Below, in pieces: positions 18,001 through 27,332 of a stretch of 64,000 bases of DNA. The notes beneath the pieces were generated by a model. That model was not told the origin of the DNA and did no database searches. It worked only from the letters and a program-made list of their open reading frames with translations. Each line of letters starts with the position of its first letter. The first letter of the stretch is position 1. A program made the position numbers and the translations under genes. The DNA is from Faecalibacter rhinopitheci (GTDB lineage Bacteria > Bacteroidota > Bacteroidia > Flavobacteriales > Weeksellaceae): the NCBI RefSeq assembly GCF_015234135.1, contig NZ_JADGIK010000005.1, forward strand, positions 186,001 through 250,000, given 5' to 3'.

Positions 18001-19495
18001 TTACACACAATAAAATATCGTGCGCATTAGAATCGTCTTGGTTGATGTAATAGGTATTATTAGTTGCAATTAATTTTACCTCATGTTTACGAGCTAATGC
18101 TAAAAGCGTTTGGTTAACGCGATCTTCATCTTCTTGTCCATGACGCATCATTTCGATATAAAAATCTTCACCGAATTGCTCTTTCCACCAAACTAAGGCT
18201 TCTTCAGCCTGACGTTCACCAATATTTAAAATTTTGTTCGGAATTTCACCTTGTAAATTTCCAGACAAAATAATTAAGTCTTCTTTGTATTGCTCAATTA
18301 ACTTTTTATCGATACGAGGAACGTAATAAAAACCTTCTGTATAGGCGATAGAAGATAGCTTCGCTAAATTGTGATACCCTTTTTTGGTCTTCGCTAAGAA
18401 AACAATTTGGTAGCCATTATCTTTTTTTGATTTATCTAAATGATCTTCACAAACAAAAAATTCAGAACCAATAATTGGTTTAATGATTTGTTCCGTTGGT
18501 TCTTTTCCTTCCTCAATTAATTCTGCATTTGTTGCTTTTGCCGCTTTATTATGATTTTGTACCGCTGCATTAAAATGAAACGCACACATCATATTCCCGT
18601 GATCGGTTACGGCAACGGCTGGCATTTTATTTTTTGCTGCTGCTGACACTAAATCATTCACCGAAATCGTCGACTGAAGAATGGAAAATTGAGAATGATT
18701 ATGTAAATGCGAAAATTGTGCTTGCGCTAATTGTTGCTTAACCTCATCCGAAATCTTAGGCGTATCAATCTTTGGTTCGTCCTTCGCCTTCTGTTTCGCA
18801 ATTTCTTCCGAAGCTTTTTTAAGGTTGATGTGATTTAAACCAACTGGCGGAATATTCGTTGGATTCGCTTCTGCAAATCGTATAAAATAATCATCTTGAA
18901 CTTGTAGCTCTTGCTTTGTGAAAATTTCTCGGCGAATTAATTCAAAAAAACAACGTGTTGTTGCTTCCACATCGGCAGTTGCGTTGTGTGCCTCGCCAAA
19001 AGGAACATTAAATAAATATTGATGTAATTCTGTTAACGTTGGTAATTTAAAACGACCTCCACGTCCACCAGGAAGTTTCAGTAAGTTTGCTGTAACTTCT
19101 GTACACGTATCTAGAACTGGTTTCTTCGTTAAATCATTTTCATAATTCATACGATAAAACTCTGCTCCCATAATCTTGATATCGAAACCAAGATTTTGTC
19201 CTACAATAAATTTAGCTTTTCCTAAAGCTTCATTAAATTTATCCAAGACTTCTTTTAAAGGAATTCCTTTCTCTGTAGCTAAATCGGTAGAAATACCATG
19301 AATACGTTCCGAATCGTATGGAATATCAAAGCCATCAGGTTTTACTAAATAATCCTGATGTTCTACCAAGTTCCCCATTTCGTCGTGTAATTGCCAAGCG
19401 ATTTGTATACATCGAGGCCAATTATCTACATCCGAAATGGGCGCATTCCAATCCTTTGGTAAACCTGTAGTTTCTGTATCGTATATTAAGTACAT
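15092..19495 (-). CDS. dnaE: DNA polymerase III alpha subunit with fused DEDDh proofreading exonuclease
   Basis: A 1467-residue replicative polymerase. Residues 1 to about 200 are a DnaQ-like 3'-5' exonuclease: Exo I YDTETTG, Exo II GQNLGFDIKIM, Exo III HNATADVEAT, so all acidic ligands and the catalytic His are present. A linker leads to the PHP domain (HLHNHSQFS near 262; AVTDHGNM), then the family C polymerase core with GPGRGSAAGS and catalytic PDIDIDFDDEGRS near 690. Helix-hairpin-helix and OB-fold segments (AGMMTNINHRIAKNG) follow. E. coli carries proofreading on a separate epsilon subunit; here both activities are one chain. The PHP ligands look well kept, so a second nuclease activity is possible but unproven. 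Confidence 0.95.
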   Translation of the reverse strand: MYLIYDTETTGLPKDWNAPISDVDNWPRCIQIAWQLHDEMGNLVEHQDYLVKPDGFDIPYDSERIHGISTDLATEKGIPLKEVLDKFNEALGKAKFIVGQNLGFDIKIMGAEFYRMNYENDLTKKPVLDTCTEVTANLLKLPGGRGGRFKLPTLTELHQYLFNVPFGEAHNATADVEATTRCFFELIRREIFTKQELQVQDDYFIRFAEANPTNIPPVGLNHINLKKASEEIAKQKAKDEPKIDTPKISDEVKQQLAQAQFSHLHNHSQFSILQSTISVNDLVSAAAKNKMPAVAVTDHGNMMCAFHFNAAVQNHNKAAKATNAELIEEGKEPTEQIIKPIIGSEFFVCEDHLDKSKKDNGYQIVFLAKTKKGYHNLAKLSSIAYTEGFYYVPRIDKKLIEQYKEDLIILSGNLQGEIPNKILNIGERQAEEALVWWKEQFGEDFYIEMMRHGQEDEDRVNQTLLALARKHEVKLIATNNTYYINQDDSNAHDILLCVRDAEKQATPIGRGRGFRFGLPNQEYYFKSQDQMKQLFQDLPEAVINIQEIVDKVEEFTLYRDVLLPKFDIPEEFIHAEDEVDGGKRGENAYLRHLTYEGAKKRYPELTDEIKDRLDFELLTIEKTGYPGYFLIVQDFIRAAREMGVSVGPGRGSAAGSAVAYCLWITNLDPIEYDLLFERFLNPDRVSMPDIDIDFDDEGRSLVMDYVINKYGASQVAQIITYGTMAAKSSIKDTARVLDLPLYESERVAKLIPNMKLAKIFKLDEKSLKDSLRSEELEAVNELKRLCDGTDLIAETIQQAKILEGSVRNTGIHACGVIITPDDITNFVPVTTAKDSDLYVTQFDNSVAESAGLLKMDFLGLKTLTLIKDTVKLVKMRHGIEIDPDTIPIDDEKTYELFQRGETIGVFQYESPGMQKYMRDLKPTVFADLIAMNALYRPGPLEYIPSFVRRKNGEEPIKYDLDACEEYLAETYGITVYQEQVMLLSQKLADFSKGDADVLRKAMGKKQKAVLDKMKPKFINQAAEKGHDPVVLEKIWTDWEAFASYAFNKSHSTCYAWIAYQTAYLKAHYPAEYMAAVLSNNMSDIKQVTFFMEECKRMGLSVLGPDVNESITKFNVNENGQVRFGMGGVKGVGQAAVNSLIKERNENGPFKDIYDFVKRVELRTVNKKTMENLVLAGGFDSFEFHRGRYFYIDGATTNLEKLIKYGGNFQEQKNSAQTSLFGVFDENGGEVVDDVVPILPDCEKWNMIQTLAKEKEVIGIYLSAHPLDDFKNEVRLVSNMTISDLKGNEDQLIGRDISMAGMMTNINHRIAKNGNEFGSFTFSDYTDSYDITLFGEDYLKYKHFMQENMFLNLRMNISKREFKDREGNITSSRVFTKVNGLQLLDEIIEKQVEKITLNIDINDFNEGLMSKLVEIMYKYQGDKILRLKIFDANDHQVVDLPAQKIRVNICRDLLKEIEDNTNIIFKLN

Positions 19496-19639
19496 TGAGT
19501 AAGTTTGTCTATTTATTTACTTGAAATAATATCGTAAGTATTCCAATCTACAAAGTTAGGAAAATATAACCTTTTTTTCCTTAAAGCAAATTGATTGATT
19601 AGATGGTATTATAAGTTTTAACATCAGATTAATATTAAT

Positions 19640-19667
19640 TAAAAAAGCAATCTTTTACAGATTGCTT
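19640..19667 (-). terminator. Terminator overlapping the end of the MerR-family gene
   Basis: Stem AAGCAATCT/AGATTGCTT (19645-19653, 19659-19667) whose right arm includes the last codons of the gene; the A-run at 19641-19646 supplies the T-run. Confidence 0.75.
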
Positions 19668-20008
19668 TCTTGTTCTATTTCTTCAAAACTCATTTTAAGT
19701 TTTAAGAGTTCATCTTTTAAATTTTCTAACCGTGTAACGACATCTATTTCCTCTAATTGATGAGGTTTTTTAATCAAAGCAAGCTTAGCTCCTTCTAAGG
19801 TATGTCCTTTTACTTTTACTAAATAATAAATGGTTTTAAATGATTCAATATCTTTAGGTGTAAATAAGCGATTTCCTTTATTATTTTTTTTAGGCTGAAT
19901 AATATCAAATTCTTTTTCCCAGAATCGAATTAAAGATGCATTTACATCAAACGCTTTGGCAACTTCTCCGATAGAGTAATATAATTTGTCTGGTAATTCG
20001 ATATTCAT
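19655..20008 (-). CDS. MerR-family transcriptional regulator
   Basis: A 117-residue protein with the MerR winged helix at about 8-75: YYSIGEVAKAFDVNASLIRF, WEKEF, then NRLFTPKDIESFKTIYYLVK. A short C-terminal helix (ENLKDELLKLKMSFEEIE) could form the usual antiparallel dimer coiled coil. There is no effector-binding domain and no metal-binding cysteine. Similar small MerR proteins are common in Bacteroidota beside M23 peptidases and replication genes. Target unknown. Confidence 0.85.
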   Translation of the reverse strand: MNIELPDKLYYSIGEVAKAFDVNASLIRFWEKEFDIIQPKKNNKGNRLFTPKDIESFKTIYYLVKVKGHTLEGAKLALIKKPHQLEEIDVVTRLENLKDELLKLKMSFEEIEQESNL

Positions 20009-20062
20009 TTTTAAAATAGATTAAATTTCGTTACATACCAAACATAATCAATTACTTGCAAA

Positions 20063-20097
20063 TAAAAAAGCGAAGAATTCAAGTTCTTCGCTTTTTT
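20063..20097 (-). terminator. Terminator of the M23 peptidase gene
   Basis: Long stem AAAAAAGCGAAGAA/TTCTTCGCTTTTTT (20065-20078, 20084-20097) located between the M23 stop codon and the MerR gene. Confidence 0.88.
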
Positions 20098-20118
20098 ATA
20101 TTCTATATAATTAAAAAT

Positions 20119-21069
20119 TTAGTCTAAGGATAAAGTACTCTTTTTAGCACTTTGATAAATTTTAATAAATGCATCTGGATCTACGTCATCATAGAAATAC
20201 ATTAATGGATCCACTGGTTTACCATCTTTATGAATTTCGTAATGTAAATGTGGACCTGTTGATAAACCAGTTGTACCCACATAGCCTATAAGATCTCCAC
20301 GTTTTACTTTTTGTCCATTTCTTGCTTTGATACGACTCATATGTGCATATAAAGTTTCAAAACCTTTACTATGTTTTAAAATTACTACATTTCCGTAACC
20401 AGCATTCATTCCAGCCATTTTAACTGTTCCGTCTCCTGTTGCATAAATTGGAGTTCCTGTTGCTGCCGCAAAATCTAATCCATTATGCATTTTATTCACC
20501 TTTAATATCGGATGAAATCTAGATCCATAACCTGATGCAACTCTACTTAAATATTTATCTGCAACTGGTTTTAAAACAGGTAATGATGTTAAATCTTTAT
20601 CTTTTACATCCGCTTTTCTAATAACTTCTTCCAAAGACTTTTTTTCATCTTTAATTTTTGTTAACAAATTTTCAATATCTTCTGCGGTGTAGTTATTAAC
20701 TTCATTATTAATAGAATCAATATCTTCATCCACTTTTAAATCATAAATTGTACGGTATATATTTCGATCCTTTTCCTCAATCTCAGAAAGAGCAGCCTCA
20801 ACTTCTTTAAATTTTTCATTTAAATGTTGTTTTTCTTTCTCAATTTTTTGTAGCTCAGCTAATAGTTTCCCTTGATTATTTTTAAATTTTGATGCTTTTT
20901 GAGCAAATTCTGAATCATTAAAATGATAACCAATCATTCCTCCACAAACAGTTGCTAAGCATAAAAATAAAAATCCGTAATAAAATGTTTTAGGAATATT
21001 GCTTAATCTTTTTACAGACCAATCCTTTAAAACATTAACAGATTTATACTTATAGTCATTATTTTCCAT
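20119..21069 (-). CDS. Membrane-anchored M23 (LytM) peptidase
   Basis: About 316 residues: cytoplasmic N-terminus, one transmembrane helix (FYYGFLFLCLATVCGGMIGY, near 29-49), a periplasmic coiled coil (about 65-165, rich in K/E/L) and a C-terminal LytM domain. Zinc ligands and catalytic residues are visible: HNGLDFAAATGTPIYA (HxxxD) and GPHLHYEI (HxH). It may cleave peptidoglycan crosslinks or regulate division and elongation. I prefer the ATG at 21069; a TTG three codons earlier is possible. It is divergent from alaS. Confidence 0.9.
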   Translation of the reverse strand: MENNDYKYKSVNVLKDWSVKRLSNIPKTFYYGFLFLCLATVCGGMIGYHFNDSEFAQKASKFKNNQGKLLAELQKIEKEKQHLNEKFKEVEAALSEIEEKDRNIYRTIYDLKVDEDIDSINNEVNNYTAEDIENLLTKIKDEKKSLEEVIRKADVKDKDLTSLPVLKPVADKYLSRVASGYGSRFHPILKVNKMHNGLDFAAATGTPIYATGDGTVKMAGMNAGYGNVVILKHSKGFETLYAHMSRIKARNGQKVKRGDLIGYVGTTGLSTGPHLHYEIHKDGKPVDPLMYFYDDVDPDAFIKIYQSAKKSTLSLD

Positions 21070-21167
21070 TTCAACCAAACCTTTTTATATCTTTGTAAAA
21101 CGAATGCAAAGTAAAGAATATTGTGCGAGCATCCGTGTTAATCAAAATATAAAAATAATATAATTAA

Positions 21168-23777
21168 ATGAAATCCAAAGATATAAGAAAAGAATTTCTT
21201 GGTTTTTTTGAAAAAAACGGGCATTTAATCGTTGATTCTGCTCCTATTGTACTTAAAGATGATCCTACTTTAATGTTCAATAATTCAGGAATGGCCCAAT
21301 TCAAAGAGTTCTTTTTAGGTAATGGGATTCCTAAGAATAATCGTATTGCTGATACTCAAAAATGTCTTCGCGTTTCTGGTAAGCATAACGATTTAGATGA
21401 TGTAGGAAAGGATACTTACCACCACACGATGTTTGAGATGTTAGGAAACTGGTCATTCGGAGATTACTTTAAAGAAGAAGCAATCGCCTGGGCTTGGGAA
21501 CTTTTAACTGGAGTGTATGGAATTTCTAAAGATCAAATCTATGTAACTGTTTTCGAAGGAGACAAAGAAGACGGAACTGAATTAGATACTGAAGCTTTAG
21601 AACTTTGGAAACAACATATTGCTGAGGATCGTATTTTATACGGAAACAAAAAAGATAACTTCTGGGAAATGGGTGACATCGGACCATGTGGACCATGTTC
21701 TGAAATCCATGTTGATATTCGTCCAGAAGCTGATCGTTTAGCGGTTGATGGTAAAACATTAGTGAATATGGATCACCCACAAGTGATCGAGATTTGGAAT
21801 TTAGTATTTATGCAATTCCAACGTAAAGCTGATGGTTCATTAGAGCAATTACCAGCAAAACACATCGATACTGGTATGGGATTCGAGCGTTTAGCAATGG
21901 TTTTACAAGGAAAAACATCAAACTACGATACGGATGTTTTCCAACCAACAATCAAAAAATTAGAAGAAATTTCTGGAGTAACTTATGGAGCTACAGAAAA
22001 AACAGATATCGCCATTCGTGTCGTAGTTGACCACTTACGTGCTGTAGCTTTTGCTATTGCCGATGGACAATTACCATCTAACACAGGAGCAGGATATGTT
22101 ATTCGTCGTATTTTACGTCGTGCAATTTCTTACGGATACCGTTTCTTAGGATTAAACGAGCCATTCATTTACCAATTATATCCAATCTTAAAAGCTGAAA
22201 TGGGAGATTTCTTCCCAGAATTAGTGAAACAAGAAACAATTGTTACAGGGGTAATTCGCGAAGAAGAAGCTTCTTTCTTAAGAACAATCGAGCAAGGATT
22301 AAATCGTTTAAACCAAATCATCGAGCAATTAGGAGATTCTAAAGTTATTCCTGGTGATGTTGTTTTCGAATTATATGATACATACGGTTTCCCAGCCGAT
22401 TTATCTCGTATCGTTGCAGAAGACCACGGATTCACAATTGATGAAGCTGGTTTCGAAACCGAAATGGCAAAACAAAAAGAACGTTCTAAAAAAGCTACAG
22501 CATTAGTTACTGATGACTGGGTAATTTTAGATCCTGCTGGAAACGAAACATCTATTGCTTACGATAACACAGAAGCAGAAGTAAAAATTACACGTTACCG
22601 TAAGGTTAAAAATAAAAAAGGAGAATTCTACCAATTAACTTTCAATCAAACACCTTTCTATGCTGAATCGGGAGGTCAAGTTGGTGATAAAGGAATTTTA
22701 GTTACTCCAAACGAAACAATTGAAATTGTTGATACAAAGAAAGAGAATAATGTAATTATTCATTTCGTAGAAACATTACCAGAAAATGTAAACGGAACTT
22801 TCCAAGCGAAAGTTGATGTTGCTAAGCGTAATGCGACAACTAAAAACCACTCAGCAACACACTTGATGCACGAAGCTTTACGTGAAGTTTTAGGAACGCA
22901 TGTAGAACAAAAAGGTTCTTACGTTGGTGACGATTATTTACGTTTTGACTTCTCTCACTTTGCAAAAATGACAGAAGAAGAGATTGCAATTGTTGAACAA
23001 AAAGTAAACGAAAGAATTGCAGAAGCTTTACCATTAATCGAGAAAAGAGAAGCGTCTATGAACGAGGCTTTAGCTGAAGGTGCAATGGCATTATTCGGTG
23101 AGAAATATGGTGATAAAGTTCGTGTGATTCGTTTCGGTTCATCAGTTGAATTATGTGGTGGTACACATGTAAACAATACAGCTGATATTCGTTTATTCAA
23201 AATTCTATCTGAATCTTCTACTGCTGCAGGTATTCGTCGTATTGAAGCAATTACAGCTGACACAGCAATTAATGCATTAAAAGATGCAGAGAAAAACTAC
23301 AATGATGTTTTAGTTACTTTAAAAACTAAAAATGATGCAGTTAAAGCGGTTCAATCTTTATTAGATGAAAATGCAGCATTAAAGAAACAAGTAGAAAAAT
23401 TTGTAGCTCAACAAGCTTCTGCTGAAAAAGCAACTTGGAAAGCGGCAATCAAAGAAGTTAACGGAATTAATTTCTTAGCGATTAAAACAAATTTAGATAC
23501 AAATGCAGCGAAACAAAATGCGATTGATTTAACAAACGAAATCGAAAATGCATTTATCGTTGTAGGTACGAACGATGCGGTAAAACCATCAATTACGATT
23601 TCTCTTGCTAAAAACTTAGTAGCAGAAAAAGGATTACACGCTGGTAATATTGTTAAAGAAATTGCGAAGCACATCAACGGTGGCGGAGGTGGACAACCTT
23701 TCTTAGCAACTGCAGGTGGTAAAGAAGTTGCTGGATTAGATGCAGCTTTAGCTCAAGCAGAAGAATTTGTAAAATAA
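21168..23777 (+). CDS. alaS: Alanyl-tRNA synthetase
   Basis: An 869-residue class II synthetase that charges tRNA-Ala. Order of domains: catalytic core ([45 protein letters not shown]), tRNA-recognition helices ([12 protein letters not shown]), the editing domain with zinc site HSATH near 561 and CGGTH near 663, and the C-Ala domain ending [15 protein letters not shown]. Full length with all signatures, so editing of Ser/Gly-tRNA-Ala should be active. TATCTTTG, a -7-like element, lies at 21088-21095. Confidence 0.97.
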   Translation: MKSKDIRKEFLGFFEKNGHLIVDSAPIVLKDDPTLMFNNSGMAQFKEFFLGNGIPKNNRIADTQKCLRVSGKHNDLDDVGKDTYHHTMFEMLGNWSFGDYFKEEAIAWAWELLTGVYGISKDQIYVTVFEGDKEDGTELDTEALELWKQHIAEDRILYGNKKDNFWEMGDIGPCGPCSEIHVDIRPEADRLAVDGKTLVNMDHPQVIEIWNLVFMQFQRKADGSLEQLPAKHIDTGMGFERLAMVLQGKTSNYDTDVFQPTIKKLEEISGVTYGATEKTDIAIRVVVDHLRAVAFAIADGQLPSNTGAGYVIRRILRRAISYGYRFLGLNEPFIYQLYPILKAEMGDFFPELVKQETIVTGVIREEEASFLRTIEQGLNRLNQIIEQLGDSKVIPGDVVFELYDTYGFPADLSRIVAEDHGFTIDEAGFETEMAKQKERSKKATALVTDDWVILDPAGNETSIAYDNTEAEVKITRYRKVKNKKGEFYQLTFNQTPFYAESGGQVGDKGILVTPNETIEIVDTKKENNVIIHFVETLPENVNGTFQAKVDVAKRNATTKNHSATHLMHEALREVLGTHVEQKGSYVGDDYLRFDFSHFAKMTEEEIAIVEQKVNERIAEALPLIEKREASMNEALAEGAMALFGEKYGDKVRVIRFGSSVELCGGTHVNNTADIRLFKILSESSTAAGIRRIEAITADTAINALKDAEKNYNDVLVTLKTKNDAVKAVQSLLDENAALKKQVEKFVAQQASAEKATWKAAIKEVNGINFLAIKTNLDTNAAKQNAIDLTNEIENAFIVVGTNDAVKPSITISLAKNLVAEKGLHAGNIVKEIAKHINGGGGGQPFLATAGGKEVAGLDAALAQAEEFVK

Positions 23778-23796
23778 TTTTCAATCAATAATATTT

Positions 23797-23832
23797 TAAA
23801 AGCGACTCAAGTATTTGAGTCGCTTTTTTTTA
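23797..23832 (+). terminator. alaS terminator
   Basis: Perfect stem AGCGACTCAA/TTGAGTCGCT (23801-23810, 23815-23824) with a GTAT loop and eight or more Ts. Confidence 0.92.
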
Positions 23833-23858
23833 TCTTTAAACTTCAAACAATTAACACA

Positions 23859-25727
23859 ATGAAGTTTAAATCAATTTTAACTACACTTTTTATTTTTTTT
23901 TCCGCTGGTTTATTTGCCCAGAAACATCAATCTTTTGAAATAAAAAATGGCGACTTTTATTACAATAAAAAAGCAATAAAAATTCATGCAGGAGAAATGC
24001 ACTATCCAAGAATTCCACATCAATATTGGCGTCACCGATTCAAAATGATGAAAGCAATGGGTCTAAATGCTGTTACAACATATGTTTTTTGGAACTATCA
24101 TGAAATTGCACCTGGTAAATGGGATTGGACAGGCGATCGAAATTTAAAACAATTTATTAAAGAAGCAGATGAAGAAGGTTTATTAGTTATTCTTCGTCCT
24201 GGTCCGTATGTATGTGCTGAATGGGAATTTGGTGGATATCCATGGTGGTTACAAAATATCAAAGGATTAAAAATTCGTGAAGACAATGAGTTGTTCTTAA
24301 ATGAAAATAGAAAATATTTAAACGAGTTATATCTTCAAGTTAAAGATCAATTAATAACTAAAGGAGGACCAGTTGTAATGATTCAAGGGGAAAATGAATT
24401 TGGATCATTTGTTATTCAACGTAAAGATATTTCTTTAGAAAGTCATCGCTCTTATAATGCTAAAGTTATCCAACAATTAAAAGAAATTGGGTTTAATGTG
24501 CCAATGTTTACTTCGGATGGTTCGTGGTTATTTGAAGGAGGCTCTGTAAAAGGAGCATTACCAACAGCAAATGGGGAAAATGATATTGATAAAATAAAAA
24601 AAGTTGTAAATGAATACAACAACGGGGTTGGTCCATATATGGTGGCTGAATTTTATCCTGGTTGGTTAGGACATTGGGCAGAAAATTTTCCGAGAGTAGA
24701 CGCAGGAAAGATTGCTAGACAGACAGAAAAATACATCCAAAACAATGTTTCATTTAATTATTATATGGTACATGGAGGAACAAATTTTGGATTTACAAAT
24801 GGCGCTAATTATGATAAAAATCACGACATTCAACCTGATTTAACATCTTACGATTACGATGCTCCAATTACAGAGGCTGGGTGGCGAACACCAAAGTACG
24901 ATTCGATTAGAAATGTATTACAGAAATATAGCACAGTTAAATTTCCAGAAGTGCCAGCTGCAAATAAAATTATTGAAATTAAAGATATCAAATTTACGGA
25001 AGTATATAATTTCTTTGATTACGCAGAAAAACAAGAAAAAATTAATGCAGACCATCCTAAAACTTTTGAAGAATTAAATCAAGGTCATGGTTATGTACTT
25101 TATCGTCGTCATTTTAATCAACCTATTAATGGAACTTTAGATGTAAGTGGATTAAGAGATTATGCTACAATATATATAAACGGTGAAAAAATAGGAGAAT
25201 TAAATCGTTATTATAAAAATTATACAATGCCAATTGATATTCCTTTTAATTCAACATTAGAAATTTTAGTAGAAAATTGGGGACGCATTAATTACGGAGC
25301 GTTAATTAATGAGAATACAAAAGGAATTATTAGTCCTATAAAGATTAATGACACAGAAATCTCTGGCGATTGGGAAATGGTAAAATTACCATTTAATGAT
25401 CAATTTAAAATTAATCTCAAACCTATTACTGATTCAAAAATTAATCAACAAAAAAATATTCCAACACTTTACAAAGGTCAATTTACTGTTAATGAGATTG
25501 GTGATACATTTTTGGATATGCAACAATTTGGAAAAGGAATCATTTTTATCAATGGTCGAAATTTAGGCCGGTTTTGGAAAGTTGGTCCACAACAAACATT
25601 ATATTTACCAGGAGTTTGGTTAAAAAAAGGAATAAACGAAATTGTGATTTTTGATCAATTAAATGAAACTATTCAAACTTCCGTTTCTGGCGTAAAAATC
25701 CCAATTTTAGATCAGCTAAAAGATTAA
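23859..25727 (+). CDS. GH35 beta-galactosidase, secreted
   Basis: A 622-residue glycoside hydrolase family 35 enzyme with a signal peptide (1-20, SAGLFAQ). The TIM barrel begins IHAGEMHYPRIPHQYWRHR; LRPGPYVCAEWEFGGYPWW is a family signature. The acid/base Glu is in QGENEFG (about residue 180) and the nucleophile in VAEFYPGW (about 264). C-terminal galactose-binding-like jelly rolls include INGRNLGRFWKVGPQQTLYL. It should remove terminal beta-galactose from glycans in the periplasm. It begins only 27 bp after the alaS terminator and is followed after 13 bp by an EamA exporter, not by transport or sugar-catabolism genes, so its substrate is unclear. Confidence 0.93.
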   Translation: MKFKSILTTLFIFFSAGLFAQKHQSFEIKNGDFYYNKKAIKIHAGEMHYPRIPHQYWRHRFKMMKAMGLNAVTTYVFWNYHEIAPGKWDWTGDRNLKQFIKEADEEGLLVILRPGPYVCAEWEFGGYPWWLQNIKGLKIREDNELFLNENRKYLNELYLQVKDQLITKGGPVVMIQGENEFGSFVIQRKDISLESHRSYNAKVIQQLKEIGFNVPMFTSDGSWLFEGGSVKGALPTANGENDIDKIKKVVNEYNNGVGPYMVAEFYPGWLGHWAENFPRVDAGKIARQTEKYIQNNVSFNYYMVHGGTNFGFTNGANYDKNHDIQPDLTSYDYDAPITEAGWRTPKYDSIRNVLQKYSTVKFPEVPAANKIIEIKDIKFTEVYNFFDYAEKQEKINADHPKTFEELNQGHGYVLYRRHFNQPINGTLDVSGLRDYATIYINGEKIGELNRYYKNYTMPIDIPFNSTLEILVENWGRINYGALINENTKGIISPIKINDTEISGDWEMVKLPFNDQFKINLKPITDSKINQQKNIPTLYKGQFTVNEIGDTFLDMQQFGKGIIFINGRNLGRFWKVGPQQTLYLPGVWLKKGINEIVIFDQLNETIQTSVSGVKIPILDQLKD

Positions 25728-25740
25728 AAAAGTTATTATT

Positions 25741-26649
25741 TTGAAGGATTATAAACTGCTAATTGCAGTATTAATAGTAGCCATTGTTTGGGGAACTACA
25801 TTTTTAGGTATTCGTATTGCAGTTGAAACCATACCTGGATGGTTTGTTGCAGGAATTAGGCAATTTATTGCAGGAATTATTATGTTAATTATTCTTATGT
25901 TCCGAAAAGAACTAAAATGGATTGGCTGGAAAAATTTATTTTACCAAATTATTATTGCTACATTAATGCTGATTTTTGCCAATGGCATGACAACCGTTGC
26001 TGAAGAAAATTTAACAAGTAGTTTAGCCTCATTAATAAGTGCAAGTACACCAATTTTAGTGTTCATTGGATCGATTATAATCGGTTTACAAAAATTTACA
26101 CTCAAAGGTCTAATTGGGGTTTTATTGTGTGTTGGGGGAATATTATTTATTTTTTGGGATGGTTTAGAGGATCTTGCAAATCCTGCCTATCGATCAGGAA
26201 TAATTTTAATGTTCTGCGCCATTTGCGGATTTGCATCTGGAACATTATTTTCAAAAAAAATTAAGCTTAATACGGATAATATTACACTGAATTTATTTTA
26301 CCAATTTTTATTCGCAGGTATATTTCAAATTGGTTTAGCATTTATTTTTAGCGATAACTATAATTTTGAAAATTGGAGTATAAAAAGTTTAACATCTGTG
26401 TTATACTTAGCTCTATTTGGTTCCGTTGTTACTTTTTACGCCTTTCATTATGCTTTGAGTAAGATATCACCTATACAAGTTTCTATATTATCATATATCA
26501 ATACTATTATAGCCATTTTTCTAGGATGGCTTCTATTAGATGAACAAATAACAATAAAATTTATTCTAGCAGCATGTTTAATAATTACAGGTGTTTTCAT
26601 CACGAATTATAAACCAAAATATTTTTCTAAAAAACGAATTTTATCCTAA
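25741..26649 (+). CDS. EamA/DMT-family transporter
   Basis: A 302-residue drug/metabolite transporter with ten predicted helices in two EamA repeats; the first opens VAIVWGTTFLGIRIAVETIP, and the second ends SILSYINTIIAIFLGWLLLDE, a typical signature. Such proteins export amino acids or small metabolites; the cargo is not predictable. The start is a TTG at 25741, because the first in-frame ATG would delete two helices. Probably co-transcribed with the GH35 gene. Confidence 0.85.
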   Translation: MKDYKLLIAVLIVAIVWGTTFLGIRIAVETIPGWFVAGIRQFIAGIIMLIILMFRKELKWIGWKNLFYQIIIATLMLIFANGMTTVAEENLTSSLASLISASTPILVFIGSIIIGLQKFTLKGLIGVLLCVGGILFIFWDGLEDLANPAYRSGIILMFCAICGFASGTLFSKKIKLNTDNITLNLFYQFLFAGIFQIGLAFIFSDNYNFENWSIKSLTSVLYLALFGSVVTFYAFHYALSKISPIQVSILSYINTIIAIFLGWLLLDEQITIKFILAACLIITGVFITNYKPKYFSKKRILS

Positions 26650-26682
26650 AAAAAAGCGACTTAATTATTAAGTCGCTTTTTT
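26648..26682. terminator. Bidirectional terminator between EamA and nitroreductase genes
   Basis: Stem AGCGACTTAA/TTAAGTCGCT (26655-26664, 26668-26677) with A-run on one side and T-run on the other, serving convergent genes. Confidence 0.88.
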
Positions 26683-26694
26683 ATCAATTTAAGA

Positions 26695-27330
26695 TTAATT
26701 CATCTCTATAATAAATTCTTCTTTCGGAAGTCTTACTTTTTTCATTGTACGCATCCAATCATTTTCTTCATCTGCATAACCTACATACATTAACGAAACA
26801 CTTTTAAGTCCTAATTCTTTTAAACCTAAAACTTCATCAATATGTGCATTGCTAAACCCTTCTACTGGAGTGGTATCAATTTTCAGTTCGGCTGCTTGTG
26901 CTAATGCTAAACCTAATGCAATATAAGTTTGACGTGCTATATGTGCATGATTTTCTTCTGCAGTTTCATTTAAATAGATTCCTTTTATTTGATCTGTATA
27001 ACTGCTAAAACGTCCACGAGGTAATCCACGTTCGTCTGTTGTCATATCATATATATAATCGATTCGCTCTTCAGTATAACGATCCCATGCTGCAAATATA
27101 ATTACGTGAGAACAATCTCTCATACATTCAGGGTTTAAAGCTCCATCAACTAATTTTGCCTTTAACTCTTGATTATCAATTACAATCAATTTAAAAGGTT
27201 GTAAACCTGATGAAGTTGGGGCTAAACGTGCAGCTTCAACAATTTTATCTATATTTTCTTGAGATACTTTTTTTGTCGGATCGTATGCTTTTACAGCATG
27301 TCTCCATTGTAAATTTTGTATAAGTGACAT
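26695..27330 (-). CDS. Nitroreductase-family NAD(P)H-dependent oxidoreductase
   Basis: A 211-residue FMN-dependent nitroreductase/FRP-like protein: RHAVKAYDPTKKVS near the N-terminus, AARLAPTSSGLQPFKLIVID for FMN contacts, and a C-terminal KKVRLPKEEFI. Likely substrates are quinones or nitro-compounds. It sits 2 bp downstream of ohr, third gene of an ohrR-ohr operon, so it is presumably induced by organic peroxides. The physiological substrate is unknown. Confidence 0.88.
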   Translation of the reverse strand: MSLIQNLQWRHAVKAYDPTKKVSQENIDKIVEAARLAPTSSGLQPFKLIVIDNQELKAKLVDGALNPECMRDCSHVIIFAAWDRYTEERIDYIYDMTTDERGLPRGRFSSYTDQIKGIYLNETAEENHAHIARQTYIALGLALAQAAELKIDTTPVEGFSNAHIDEVLGLKELGLKSVSLMYVGYADEENDWMRTMKKVRLPKEEFIIEMN

Positions 27331-27332
27331 AA

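Noticed and set aside
21526-23677. Several antisense frames inside alaS
   Set aside because: They are shadows of a strongly coding gene on the other strand, with no family likeness.
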